The notes under the pieces: model-generated
Told to the model about the DNA's origin: nothing
Databases searched by the model: none
The model's input: the letters and a program-made list of their open reading frames with translations, nothing else
Origin: Litorimonas sp963922935
GTDB taxonomy: Bacteria > Pseudomonadota > Alphaproteobacteria > Caulobacterales > Maricaulaceae
Direction: 5' to 3'
DNA length: 12,050 bases
NCBI GenBank assembly: GCA_963922935.1
Contig: CAWUKE010000052.1
Coordinates: 1 to 12,050 of the forward strand
Made by a program: the position numbers and the translations under genes
In this document: piece after piece, positions 5,520 through 12,050 of the stretch
Layout of the letters: the number at the start of each line of letters is the position of its first letter
Position numbering within the stretch: the stretch's first letter is position 1

Positions 5520-6641
5520 TTAGAGCTGCGGGTTGATCAGGAATTTCTGCCCGGTTTTCTTGGCATTATATTGCGCGACAATATCCGCCTTCAGCGCGTC
5601 AGCCATCGAGATCTCGTCCGTATAATGCGATGCGAAGGTCGTCGTCAGCTCATTCGCCACACGCGTCCGCAAACGGATCGCCGTTTCCATTCCGGCTTTG
5701 GCCAAGAAGTTCGGCAGTAGCCAGCCGCCCACGCCCCACGCCATGCCATAGCCGCGCGTCAGGTGCGTCGGTGATGGGTCGAGTGCGCCGTAGAGATAGA
5801 CCTGCTTATGATGGATCGAGCCATAGATGGAATATGCCCCTGGCGTGCGCGCCGCCGCGCCTTCCATGGCGGTGAGAATATCGGACGCCAAACGCCCGCC
5901 ACCTGTGGCGTCAAAGCCAAGCGTTGCGCCGGTCGCGTGAACGGCGTCGATCAGTTGTGGGATGAAATCATCATCGGAACTATTGATCACATGCTCTGCG
6001 CCGATCGCTTTGAGCGTATCGACCTGTTCCTGACGACGGACGATATTGACGAGCGGAATATCATCGGCCCGGCAAATCTTGACTAGCATTTGGCCGAGGT
6101 TGGACGCCGCCGCCGTGTGGACGATGGCCTTATGGCCTTCATTTTTCATCGTCTCTGGAAAGCAGAGTGCTGTCAGCGGGTTGACGAAAGAGGACGCCCC
6201 CTCGCGGGCCGTATTGCCCTCTTTCAGGGGTAGGACGGACTGGATCGGCACGGCGCGATACTCTGCATACATGCCGCCGCCCATCGCGGCGACCGTCTTG
6301 CCCATCAGCGCTTTGGCCGCGTCGCTATCGCCGGTCGCAACAACGGTGCCCGCCCCTTCATTGCCGATCGGCAGCGCTTGGCCGAGGCGGCCTTTCATCA
6401 TGCGCATCCCCATCGGTGGGACGGGTGCGACCAGCGCGTCCCCCTCATTAGACGCCTTAGCCATATCGGAATAGCCGAACATGACGCCATGATCGGACGG
6501 ATTGATGGGCGAAGCCTCCACCTTGATCAGAACCTGATCGGGCTTGAGGCTCGGCATCTCTTTTTCGACCATTTCCATACGGAGCTGGCCGCCCTCCGTC
6601 ACAGTGGAAATGAGGGCTTTATAGGTTTTGGGTAGTGTCAT
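5520..6641 (-). CDS. MDR-family reductase, quinone/enoyl reductase-like, no zinc ligands
   Basis: A 373-residue medium-chain dehydrogenase/reductase. The N-terminal GroES-like domain has INPSDHG (residues 46-52) and GNEGAGTV (93-100). The nucleotide-binding domain begins VNPLTALCF (153-161), then HTAAASNLGQM, where the AxxxxxG turn replaces the usual GxGxxG, and VRRQEQ, an Arg pair suiting NADPH. The Cys/His zinc ligands of alcohol dehydrogenases are missing, so it should act as a quinone, enone or enoyl-thioester reductase rather than an alcohol dehydrogenase. It lies nine bases after eda and two before the SDR gene. Physiological substrate not determinable. Confidence 0.85.
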   Translation of the reverse strand: MTLPKTYKALISTVTEGGQLRMEMVEKEMPSLKPDQVLIKVEASPINPSDHGVMFGYSDMAKASNEGDALVAPVPPMGMRMMKGRLGQALPIGNEGAGTVVATGDSDAAKALMGKTVAAMGGGMYAEYRAVPIQSVLPLKEGNTAREGASSFVNPLTALCFPETMKNEGHKAIVHTAAASNLGQMLVKICRADDIPLVNIVRRQEQVDTLKAIGAEHVINSSDDDFIPQLIDAVHATGATLGFDATGGGRLASDILTAMEGAAARTPGAYSIYGSIHHKQVYLYGALDPSPTHLTRGYGMAWGVGGWLLPNFLAKAGMETAIRLRTRVANELTTTFASHYTDEISMADALKADIVAQYNAKKTGQKFLINPQL

Positions 6642-6650
6642 GACGGTCGC

Positions 6651-7292
6651 TTAGCCGAGTGTGGCCGCCTTGGCCATCGCCTCTCGGGCATTGTTCTCGA
6701 TCGTGTCCCATTCACCGTTGGCGATCATATCAGATTTCGCGATCCAGGTTCCACCGACCGCATAGACATTGGGAAGCGACAGATAGTCGAGCATGTTTTC
6801 GGGTCGCACGCCGCCTGTGGGCATGAACTTCAACATGGGCAGAGGCGCGTTGATACCTTTCAGCAAAGCGGCCCCACCCACAGCGCCCGCGGGGAACAGT
6901 TTCAGGTGCGTAAAGCCCGCTTCATAAGCGGCAAACGCCTCAGACGGAGAGGCTGTGCCCGGCAGAGCGGGAAGCGAACTATCCAGCAACGCTTTTTGCA
7001 GTTTCGGACCCAGCGCGGGGGAGACCAAGAATTGTGAACCCGCATCCTCTGAGCGCTTCACATCATCCGGCGTCGTGACTGTGCCGACGCCCACGACCAT
7101 ATCCGGCACCTCTTTGGCAACACGCCGTATCGCCTCTAGCCCTGCCTCAGTCCGGAGCGTAATTTCAATCGCATTGATGCCGCCACGTTGTAGCGCTTTG
7201 GCGAGGTTCACTGCATCATCCGCGTCGTGGATTGCCACGACGGGAATGACGGGGCAGCCTTGCAGGAGTTGGGATGTCTGTTGGTCGGACAT
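6651..7292 (-). CDS. eda: KDPG/KHG aldolase (2-keto-3-deoxy-6-phosphogluconate aldolase)
   Basis: Class I aldolase splitting KDPG to pyruvate and glyceraldehyde 3-phosphate in the Entner-Doudoroff pathway; many members also cleave 4-hydroxy-2-oxoglutarate. The 213-residue length is typical. Glu43 and Arg47 (EITLRT), Thr71 (GVGTVT), PGTASPSE (111-118), the Schiff-base Lys131 in HLKLFPAGA, and MPTGGV for phosphate binding are all present. AAGG seven bases upstream of the ATG is a good ribosome site. No edd, zwf or pgl is within the window, so it is separated from the rest of the pathway, or serves a related 2-keto-3-deoxy sugar acid or hydroxyoxoglutarate route with the two reductases that follow. 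Confidence 0.93.
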   Translation of the reverse strand: MSDQQTSQLLQGCPVIPVVAIHDADDAVNLAKALQRGGINAIEITLRTEAGLEAIRRVAKEVPDMVVGVGTVTTPDDVKRSEDAGSQFLVSPALGPKLQKALLDSSLPALPGTASPSEAFAAYEAGFTHLKLFPAGAVGGAALLKGINAPLPMLKFMPTGGVRPENMLDYLSLPNVYAVGGTWIAKSDMIANGEWDTIENNAREAMAKAATLG

Positions 7293-7395
7293 GGATAAGC
7301 CTTATGACAAAATTTGAACGCCGCGCGCTCTAGGAAATCCAGAGCCTCAACGCAATCAAACCTTTGGCCTGACCAATTGCTAGACAGCTTGTGCG

Positions 7396-8832
7396 TTAGG
7401 CGCTTGGCACAAATTCTGTCGCATTCGCCCAGGTCCCGTGAAAACCGAGCGGGACACGCTGCGGGATATGGACTTCGGCGACAGGTCCCGCCGCCATATT
7501 CTGCGCATCAATTATGCGCGCACAGCTTTCACCCGTTTCGCCATGCGTCGTGAACGTGATGAGATAGCCATCATCCTCGCTCTTCGCGTTTAGGCGGGGC
7601 GCGAAAGCGGGCTCGCTGCCAAAGACTTTTTCACCAAAATCGTGACGCGTGCTGGTGCCGCGCTCCAGATCATATTTGATGATGCCATCAAAGACTTGCA
7701 CGTCCGTATCCGGGATGCTGACATGATAGCTATAACGGGACTTGCGGCCCGTATGGCCGAGATTGACGACCGGAAACTCACTGATCTGATCATCGATTTG
7801 GGTTTCAGACGTTTCGCCCGTTTTGAGGTTCATCGTCCAACGTGTCAGGACAGCGCGCAGGGCCAGTACATTGACCATGGGCGCATAGGCGCCAAACTGG
7901 CGCGGCATATCCCGACCGTTCGGCACCATTTTGCAGCAATAAAGATGGATTTCATCGCCCTCTTCCCAGGCATTGACGACATGATAGATGTAGCAGCCCG
8001 GAAAGGTGAACCATCGGGTTGTCTGCCCATCGCCATGACGCGGGAGAACCCCAAAGCGCGTTGGCAATTTTTCATCGTGATGAATCGACCAGATGCGGTT
8101 CTTCATGCCTTGTTCCGTGAAGACCACAGGCAGGTCCATGAAGATCACATGGTTTTCCGTGATTGCCATATCGTGCGGCAGGCGCGGGCCCGGTAGTTCG
8201 ATGCGCGTAAAATGAGACAGTTGATTATCCGCATCCACCACGCCGTAGCTGTAGAACGGATCGTAAAGATCATAGTCGAAGAAATGAAACTCGCCATTGG
8301 CTAAGTCCACTTTACTATGGGCCGACACATTCTTCGGCAGCGCGCCGCCAAAATCTTCGGTCCGAAGCGTTTCCAGCGTATTGGCGTGGAGGCGCACCGG
8401 CTGACCCGACACATACCAAAGCGCCATCAGCTCACCATTATGCATGATGATATCGGTGTTGGCGGTATCTTTATAAACGGTCTGGCCCCCGGGGTTAGCT
8501 TGCGAGAAAATGCCCGGCTTATCGAGCTCGCCTCGGACTTCGGCTTCGAAATCGGCTGTGCGGATATAGCGATTGCGATAGCGCGCTTTGCCGTCTTCGA
8601 AATGAATGGCGTGGACCATGCCGTCCCCATCGAACCAATGGTGCAGGCCAGTTGGGTCTTGCCGGGCATCAGGCCCGTTCCGATAGTACGCGCCCGCGAA
8701 GTCGCGCGGGATTTCGCCCGTGACTTTTAGGTCGAGCGCCTCAGTCTCCCGTCGGATCGGGCCATGCGCGCCATGCAGGTAGGGCGATAGCGCGTTAAGC
8801 GGATCGCCTTTGACCAAATCCTGGATACCCAT
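7396..8832 (-). CDS. Carotenoid oxygenase family protein (RPE65/CCD type)
   Basis: A 478-residue non-heme iron dioxygenase of the seven-bladed propeller family that cleaves C=C bonds of carotenoids, apocarotenoids or stilbene-type phenolics. All four iron-binding histidines are visible: His172 (SAHSKVD), His220 (LPHDMA), His284 (YHVVNAWEE) and His465 (GFHGTW). The second-shell glutamates Glu290, Glu353 (SEFPVVN) and Glu408 are also present, along with YYRNGPD and WFDGDGMVHA near the N-terminus. ATG 8832 is chosen because GGAG lies six bases upstream; an ATG at 8862 lies inside the predicted -10 box. No signal peptide. Substrate class cannot be settled; no carotenoid biosynthesis gene is nearby. 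Confidence 0.92.
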   Translation of the reverse strand: MGIQDLVKGDPLNALSPYLHGAHGPIRRETEALDLKVTGEIPRDFAGAYYRNGPDARQDPTGLHHWFDGDGMVHAIHFEDGKARYRNRYIRTADFEAEVRGELDKPGIFSQANPGGQTVYKDTANTDIIMHNGELMALWYVSGQPVRLHANTLETLRTEDFGGALPKNVSAHSKVDLANGEFHFFDYDLYDPFYSYGVVDADNQLSHFTRIELPGPRLPHDMAITENHVIFMDLPVVFTEQGMKNRIWSIHHDEKLPTRFGVLPRHGDGQTTRWFTFPGCYIYHVVNAWEEGDEIHLYCCKMVPNGRDMPRQFGAYAPMVNVLALRAVLTRWTMNLKTGETSETQIDDQISEFPVVNLGHTGRKSRYSYHVSIPDTDVQVFDGIIKYDLERGTSTRHDFGEKVFGSEPAFAPRLNAKSEDDGYLITFTTHGETGESCARIIDAQNMAAGPVAEVHIPQRVPLGFHGTWANATEFVPSA

Positions 8833-8857
8833 ATCACTCTCCGAAAGCTTTTTCGGG

Positions 8858-8886
8858 AGCATAGCGCACAGTCAGCGCCTCGCCAA
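8858..8886 (-). promoter_or_regulatory. Promoter of the carotenoid oxygenase gene
   Basis: On the minus strand TTGGCG (8886-8881), a 17-base spacer and TATGCT (8863-8858) match sigma-70 hexamers in four of six positions each. The predicted start at about 8851 gives a leader of about 19 bases that carries the GGAG ribosome site. Confidence 0.48.
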
Positions 8887-8910
8887 ATATCCCCCAATTC
8901 CTTTTTCAAA

Positions 8911-8926
8911 CGTGATGACCGTCACG
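8911..8926. promoter_or_regulatory. CRP-like operator (CGTGA-N6-TCACG)
   Basis: CGTGA-TGACCG-TCACG is a perfect inverted repeat with the GTGA-N6-TCAC core and spacing of CRP/FNR-family sites. Its centre lies about 67 bases upstream of the predicted carotenoid oxygenase start, close to positions used by class I activators. Which regulator binds is unknown. Confidence 0.42.
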
Positions 8927-8960
8927 CGGGCAGGCGCATCGCAATCGATAAGGTATAGCT

Positions 8961-8974
8961 GGGTGAGCTCACCC
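8961..8974. promoter_or_regulatory. Perfect 14-bp palindrome GGGTGAGCTCACCC
   Basis: A symmetrical site with no spacer, flanked by an outer inverted pair GATAAG (8947-8952) and CTTATC (8990-8995). It could be an operator for a dimeric repressor, or part of a folded transcript running into the downstream plus-strand terminator. It is not a terminator itself, since no T-run follows. Confidence 0.4.
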
Positions 8975-9013
8975 TCATCCCGGGGTGCGCTTATCCATAC
9001 CTAACGGGGCGCG

Positions 9014-9052
9014 ACGCCGCGACGTTCTAGTGTAAACGTCGCGGCGTTTTTT
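9014..9052 (+). terminator. Strong intrinsic terminator oriented plus, next to the argD stop
   Basis: A 13-bp perfect stem, ACGCCGCGACGTT (9014-9026) with AACGTCGCGGCGT (9035-9047), loop CTAGTGTA, followed by six T's (9047-9052). The T-run is on the plus strand and includes part of the argD stop codon, so only plus-strand transcription would end here by the classical mechanism. For argD mRNA the stem comes right after the stop codon but lacks a U-tract, so it may act as a 3' stabiliser. Confidence 0.75.
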
Positions 9053-10253
9053 ACGCGGCCATCTCTTTCAAAACGGCGCGCAGGGTTTCGACCGCATCAC
9101 GCGTTTCTTTTGCCCCGATCACCAAAGGTGGCGCCATGCGCAGGACATTGTCGCCGGCCGTGCCGAGCATGAGCTTATGGTCCAGCGCTTTAGCCTTGGC
9201 GACAGCATTGGCGCCTTCGACTTTCATCTTCAGGCCGACCAGCAAGCCCTTGCCGCGAACCTCTTCGATTTGGTCAGGGAACTCATCCTTCAAACCCGCC
9301 AAGGCTTGGCGGAAACTGTTCGACACATCTTTCACATGCTGCAGGAAGTCTGCGTCGCTGATCCGGTCATAGACGGCATTGCCCGCCGCCATGGCGAGTG
9401 GATTACCGCCATAGGTCGTCCCGTGCGTGCCGGGCACCATATGTTTAGCCGCCTCTTCTGAGGCGATGACAGCCCCGAGCGGGAACCCGCCGCCAACGCC
9501 TTTGGCCACCGCCATAATGTCAGGGTTTGCTCCGCCAGATTCATTCGAGGCCCATTGATGCGCCCAAAGCTGCCCCGTCCGCGCCGCGCCGCATTGGACC
9601 TCGTCAAAGATCAGCAAGACGTCATTTGCATCGCACAGTTCACGCAGACCGCGCAGACATTCTGCCGGCAAAGCGCGCACGCCCCCTTCCCCTTGAACCG
9701 GTTCAACCAAGATCGCCGCCGTGTTCGGACCTACCGCGTCTTTCAGCGCGTCATGATCGCCAAAAGGCAGATTGATAAAGCCAGGGAGGCGCGGTCCAAA
9801 CCCTTCCAGATATTTTGGATTTCCCGCCGCATTGATCGCCGCAAAGGATCGACCGTGAAAGGCACCGCCAAAACCGATGATCTCATATCGCTCAGGGCGG
9901 CCTTCACCATATTGATAACGACGCGCCGTTTTCATGGCGAGCTCAAGCGACTCAGTACCAGAGTTTTGAAAGAAGACTTTGTCCGCCCATGGCAGGTCCC
10001 GACAATATTTTTCAGACAGCTCTAACTGCCCCGGCACTTTAAACATATTGGACAGGTGCCAAACCTTGCCCATTTGCTCGGTTACGGCGTCTGCAATATC
10101 TTTCGGCGCGTGGCCGAGTGCATTGACTGCAATGCCCGCAATGAAATCCAGATAGCGCTCTCCCATATCGGTGTAGAGGTAAGCGCCCTCCCCGCGTTCA
10201 AAGATGATGTCCGGGGGGTTATAACAATCGAAAAGGTGGTTGCCTTTGGCCAT
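9051..10253 (-). CDS. argD: Acetylornithine / succinyldiaminopimelate aminotransferase
   Basis: PLP-dependent class III aminotransferase of arginine synthesis (N-acetylglutamate semialdehyde to acetylornithine), often also serving lysine/diaminopimelate synthesis. The 400-residue length is typical. The phosphate-binding NSGTES is at 97-102, FHGRS at 132-136, VEPVQGEGG at 183-191, Asp217 in IFDEVQCG, the PLP lysine Lys251 in AKGVGGGFPLGA, and THGTTYGGNP at 277-285. AAAGGA lies seven bases before the ATG. It is 21 bases downstream of an ABC-2 permease, so probably co-transcribed with it. argF, often beside argD in this class, would have to be to its 3' side but is not there. Confidence 0.96.
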   Translation of the reverse strand: MAKGNHLFDCYNPPDIIFERGEGAYLYTDMGERYLDFIAGIAVNALGHAPKDIADAVTEQMGKVWHLSNMFKVPGQLELSEKYCRDLPWADKVFFQNSGTESLELAMKTARRYQYGEGRPERYEIIGFGGAFHGRSFAAINAAGNPKYLEGFGPRLPGFINLPFGDHDALKDAVGPNTAAILVEPVQGEGGVRALPAECLRGLRELCDANDVLLIFDEVQCGAARTGQLWAHQWASNESGGANPDIMAVAKGVGGGFPLGAVIASEEAAKHMVPGTHGTTYGGNPLAMAAGNAVYDRISDADFLQHVKDVSNSFRQALAGLKDEFPDQIEEVRGKGLLVGLKMKVEGANAVAKAKALDHKLMLGTAGDNVLRMAPPLVIGAKETRDAVETLRAVLKEMAA

Positions 10254-10274
10254 GAGGGTGTCCTTTCTTTCCCT

Positions 10275-11072
10275 CTAGCTTTTGATCCGCCAGCCTGCGC
10301 GCAGCACCAACCAGACGGCCAGGAATAAAGCGATATTCAATATAGCAATAAAGACAACCCCTACCATGAGGTTGCTATCGGCCTCGCCCGTAAAACCATA
10401 ACGGAACCCATCAATGAGGTAGAAGAGCGGATTGCCGAGGATCAGGTCCTGGAAAATCGGTGGTAGCACATCCACGCGGTAAAAGGTGCAGGAGAGAAAC
10501 GTTAGTGGTAGAATGATGAACTGGTTCACCACGGCGAGCTGGTCGAACTTTTCAGCCCAAAGACCCGACAAACACCCCACCATCGCCATCATGACCGCGG
10601 CGCTGAGCCCGAAATAAAGGACCGCCCAGATATGCATCGGGATCATGGGCGTGAAAACGAACAAAGCGAGCGCCGTCACCACGCCGACAAGAATGCCGCG
10701 CGTCGCGGCCCCGCCCACATAGCCCAAGGTCAATTCCGTTGGGGATAAGGGCGGCATCAGGACATCTTGGATCGAGCCCATCAACTTACCCGTCATGATC
10801 GAGCTGCTGGAATTGGACGAGGCGTTATTGAGAATGCCGAGCATCACCAAGCCGGGTGCGAGAAACGCCATAAAGGCTGTGGGGTCCGGGCGCAGGGTCG
10901 CAAAGGCCAAAACAAAGACCGTCATATAAAGAAGATTGGAAATGATCGGCGCCAGCAATGTCTGCGGGAAAATCCGCAAAAAGCGAAAACATTCTTTTCG
11001 GTAAAGCGTCGCCAAGCCCATCCAATTGACGGGTCCGAGAACGCGGGCTGCCGGTGCAGTTTGATCAACCAT
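10275..11072 (-). CDS. ABC-2 type transporter permease
   Basis: A 265-residue inner-membrane permease with six hydrophobic segments (roughly residues 35-60, 66-88, 123-142, 148-170, 180-197 and 232-256). The motif PLSPTELTLGY and the segment ILPLTFLSCTFYRVDVLP with NPLFYLIDGFRYGF are typical of the ABC2_membrane/YadH-like export group, which handles drugs, polysaccharides or lipids. ATG 11072 (MVDQTAP) is preferred; an in-frame start at 11120 would add a glycine- and charge-rich 16-residue stretch with no family match, and neither has a strong ribosome site. The cognate ATPase is not adjacent on either side. Substrate unknown. Confidence 0.88.
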   Translation of the reverse strand: MVDQTAPAARVLGPVNWMGLATLYRKECFRFLRIFPQTLLAPIISNLLYMTVFVLAFATLRPDPTAFMAFLAPGLVMLGILNNASSNSSSSIMTGKLMGSIQDVLMPPLSPTELTLGYVGGAATRGILVGVVTALALFVFTPMIPMHIWAVLYFGLSAAVMMAMVGCLSGLWAEKFDQLAVVNQFIILPLTFLSCTFYRVDVLPPIFQDLILGNPLFYLIDGFRYGFTGEADSNLMVGVVFIAILNIALFLAVWLVLRAGWRIKS

Positions 11073-11164
11073 GGCCCCGCCATAAACGGCGTCGCCGCCC
11101 CTGTCACCCATTCGGCACAAAAACGGCTTGCCGCGCTGCAGAGCGCCTGTGACTGATCCTTGTT

Positions 11165-11173
11165 GTGGACAAG
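11165..11173 (-). promoter_or_regulatory. DnaA-box-like site upstream of gcrA
   Basis: The minus strand reads TTGTCCACA, one mismatch from the DnaA box TTATCCACA. It lies about 170 bases upstream of the gcrA start. In Caulobacter DnaA is known to activate gcrA. Confidence 0.42.
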
Positions 11174-11196
11174 CGACCCCCTACATCTTGTTTCTT

Positions 11197-11205
11197 GTGG
11201 ATAGG
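11197..11205 (-). promoter_or_regulatory. Second DnaA-box-like site upstream of gcrA
   Basis: The minus strand reads CTATCCACA, again one mismatch from TTATCCACA. It has the same orientation as the other site and lies 32 bases (about three helical turns) from it, the phasing expected for cooperative binding on one face of the DNA. Confidence 0.45.
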
Positions 11206-11228
11206 CGAGGGCCATATTTTGTGGCGGC

Positions 11229-11233
11229 GAGTC
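11229..11233. promoter_or_regulatory. CcrM methylation site (GANTC) in the gcrA promoter region
   Basis: GAGTC at 11229-11233 is a GANTC site, methylated by CcrM in alphaproteobacteria and read by GcrA. It is the only one between the permease and gcrA starts; others in the window are mostly inside coding sequence. A methylated site here would fit the known GcrA-CcrM-DnaA circuit. No clear sigma-70 promoter or full CtrA site (TTAA-N7-TTAA) was found nearby. Confidence 0.5.
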
Positions 11234-11339
11234 GGCTTTGCTACAGTTCGGTGAAAGCGGGCTTTACGCCTCATAAATGTGAATTTTAACGCGCTGGCTC
11301 TGACTATCAGACCCGAAAAGCGTGAAAGCGGAGATTGAA

Positions 11340-11921
11340 ATGGCTTGGACTGAAGACCGTGTTGCGACCCTGACCAAGCTTTGGGCAGACGGCTTGTCCG
11401 CCTCGCAGATCGCCAAAGAGTTGGGCGGCGTAACGCGCAATGCCGTCATCGGGAAAGTTCACCGTCTGGGGCTTTCCGGACGCGCAAAACCGACGAAGCC
11501 TAAAGGCGCGCCGAAACGGGCGGCCACACGTAAAGCCAAGACGACAACGGTGCGATCGGCGCCCAAGTCCAAGCCTGCATCCGCAGCGCGGACAACGGCC
11601 AAGTCGACACGACAGGTCGCCAAAAGCTCTAAACAGAAATACGCACAGCTTCCTGTGCCTTCAGAAGCGCCCGTCGAAGCGCAGCCGCTACAAGACGGTA
11701 GCTACGCGACGATCCTGACGCTGACGGAACATATGTGCAAATGGCCGATCGGTGATCCGACGTCTGACGAGTTCCGATTCTGTGGTCGCAAGACAGAGCC
11801 GGGCGAACCTTATTGTAAGGCGCACAGCATGGTCGCTTATCAGCCGTCCCGCCGCCGCAATAGCTCGGGCAAAATGATCAGTGTCGGCCCCGCGCCCACA
11901 TCGCGGAAGCGTATTCGCTAG
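11340..11921 (+). CDS. gcrA: Cell-cycle regulator GcrA
   Basis: GcrA is a sigma-70 cofactor of alphaproteobacteria that binds promoters carrying CcrM-methylated GANTC sites and stimulates open-complex formation for S-phase genes. The N-terminal helix-turn-helix spans residues 1-47 (MAWTEDRVATLTKLW, then SASQIAKELGG and TRNAVIGKVHRLGL). The C-terminal sigma-interacting module spans about 130-169, with HMCKWPIGDP, FRFCGR and PYCKAHSMVAYQP. They are joined by a long basic Lys/Ala/Thr-rich linker (about 48-118). At 193 residues it is longer than the 173-residue Caulobacter protein, mostly in the linker. ATG 11340 has GGAG six bases upstream; an ATG at 11322 would add six residues ahead of the invariant MAWT start. 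Confidence 0.96.
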   Translation: MAWTEDRVATLTKLWADGLSASQIAKELGGVTRNAVIGKVHRLGLSGRAKPTKPKGAPKRAATRKAKTTTVRSAPKSKPASAARTTAKSTRQVAKSSKQKYAQLPVPSEAPVEAQPLQDGSYATILTLTEHMCKWPIGDPTSDEFRFCGRKTEPGEPYCKAHSMVAYQPSRRRNSSGKMISVGPAPTSRKRIR

Positions 11922-11930
11922 GGGCAAACC

Positions 11931-11960
11931 CCATCATCACAATTTACTTCTGATGGTTTT
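11931..11960 (+). terminator. Weak hairpin with T-run after gcrA
   Basis: CCATCA (11931-11936) pairs with TGATGG (11951-11956) over a 14-base loop and is followed by TTTT. A GGGG-CAAA-CCCC mini-hairpin (11921-11932) precedes and partly competes with it. The stem is short, so termination may be partial. Confidence 0.35.
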
Positions 11961-11991
11961 CGCGTGGGCGTTCCCGCGCTAGAGCCACCCT

Positions 11992-12050
11992 ATGGGAAGC
12001 TTCGTTTCACGGCAGATTTCGGCACGCCTGCTGCTCTTCACAGTCGGCTT
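11992..12050 (+). CDS. N-terminus of a probable membrane sensor histidine kinase (partial)
   Basis: Only 19 codons are present, starting with ATG 11992: MGSFVSRQISARLLLFTVG, still open at the window edge. A short basic head (RQISAR) leading straight into a hydrophobic segment (LLLFTVG) is how many alphaproteobacterial sensor kinases begin. The segment also continues gcrA's orientation 70 bases downstream. With so little sequence the kinase identity is a guess by resemblance; a membrane protein of another kind is possible. Confidence 0.42.
   Translation, partial: MGSFVSRQISARLLLFTVG

Noticed and set aside
7294..7304. ATAAGGCTTAT palindrome before eda as an operator
   Set aside because: It is short and contains the eda Shine-Dalgarno sequence, so simple translation function accounts for it.
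8833..8862. Upstream ATG (8862) as the carotenoid oxygenase start
   Set aside because: It falls inside the predicted -10 box and has no ribosome site, whereas ATG 8832 has GGAG six bases before it.
8990..8998. CTTATCCAT (with TTATCCATA) as a DnaA box
   Set aside because: It is a single isolated near match, better explained as the right arm of the GATAAG/CTTATC inverted repeat, with no partner site.
8810..9004. 64-codon plus-strand frame ahead of the orphan terminator
   Set aside because: It begins antisense inside the oxygenase gene, crosses the oxygenase promoter and CRP-like site, and its Ser-rich product has no recognisable features. A non-coding transcript is a better explanation for the terminator.

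Overview
The window reads as chromosomal DNA of an alphaproteobacterium, most likely from the Caulobacterales/Maricaulales/Hyphomonadaceae side. The main evidence is a complete GcrA cell-cycle regulator (a family confined to Alphaproteobacteria) with a CcrM-type GANTC site and DnaA-box-like sites in its promoter. A cysteine-free bL31 and an efp-suhB gene pair fit the same group. I see no tRNA, rRNA, CRISPR array, insertion sequence or phage gene. It is mostly a well-ordered core-genome segment, and the notable material lies in the regulatory DNA and gene pairings.

Layout. Bases 1-290 (minus) hold the 5' end of a ligase-associated metallo-beta-lactamase exonuclease (DNA repair). It is divergent from a plus-strand operon (480-2058): elongation factor P, a 58-residue two-helix membrane protein, and an inositol-monophosphatase family enzyme. 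Both divergent promoters appear to give leaderless or nearly leaderless mRNAs. A secreted, cysteine-rich Sel1-like protein (minus, 2006-2971) converges on and overlaps suhB. Next come rpmE (bL31) with a good sigma-70 promoter and a structured leader. Between the rpmE stop codon and its terminator sits a perfect 16-bp parS site (TGTTTCACGTGAAACA), which suggests the region belongs to the origin-proximal, ParB-bound part of the chromosome.

From 3431 to 8832 every gene is on the minus strand. In transcription order they are a carotenoid-cleavage-type oxygenase with its own promoter and a CRP-like operator; KDPG aldolase, a zinc-free MDR reductase and an SDR packed 9 and 2 bases apart (probable operon); then a SbtA-type bicarbonate transporter followed 9 bases later by its PII-like SbtB partner. 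Bases 8863-9050 are a structured intergenic region ending in a strong plus-strand terminator with no evident plus-strand gene, so they may encode a small RNA.

The right end has argD (arginine/lysine biosynthesis) downstream of an ABC-2 permease on the minus strand. A regulatory region of about 270 bases separates these from gcrA (plus). The first 19 codons of what looks like a membrane sensor kinase run off the end of the window.
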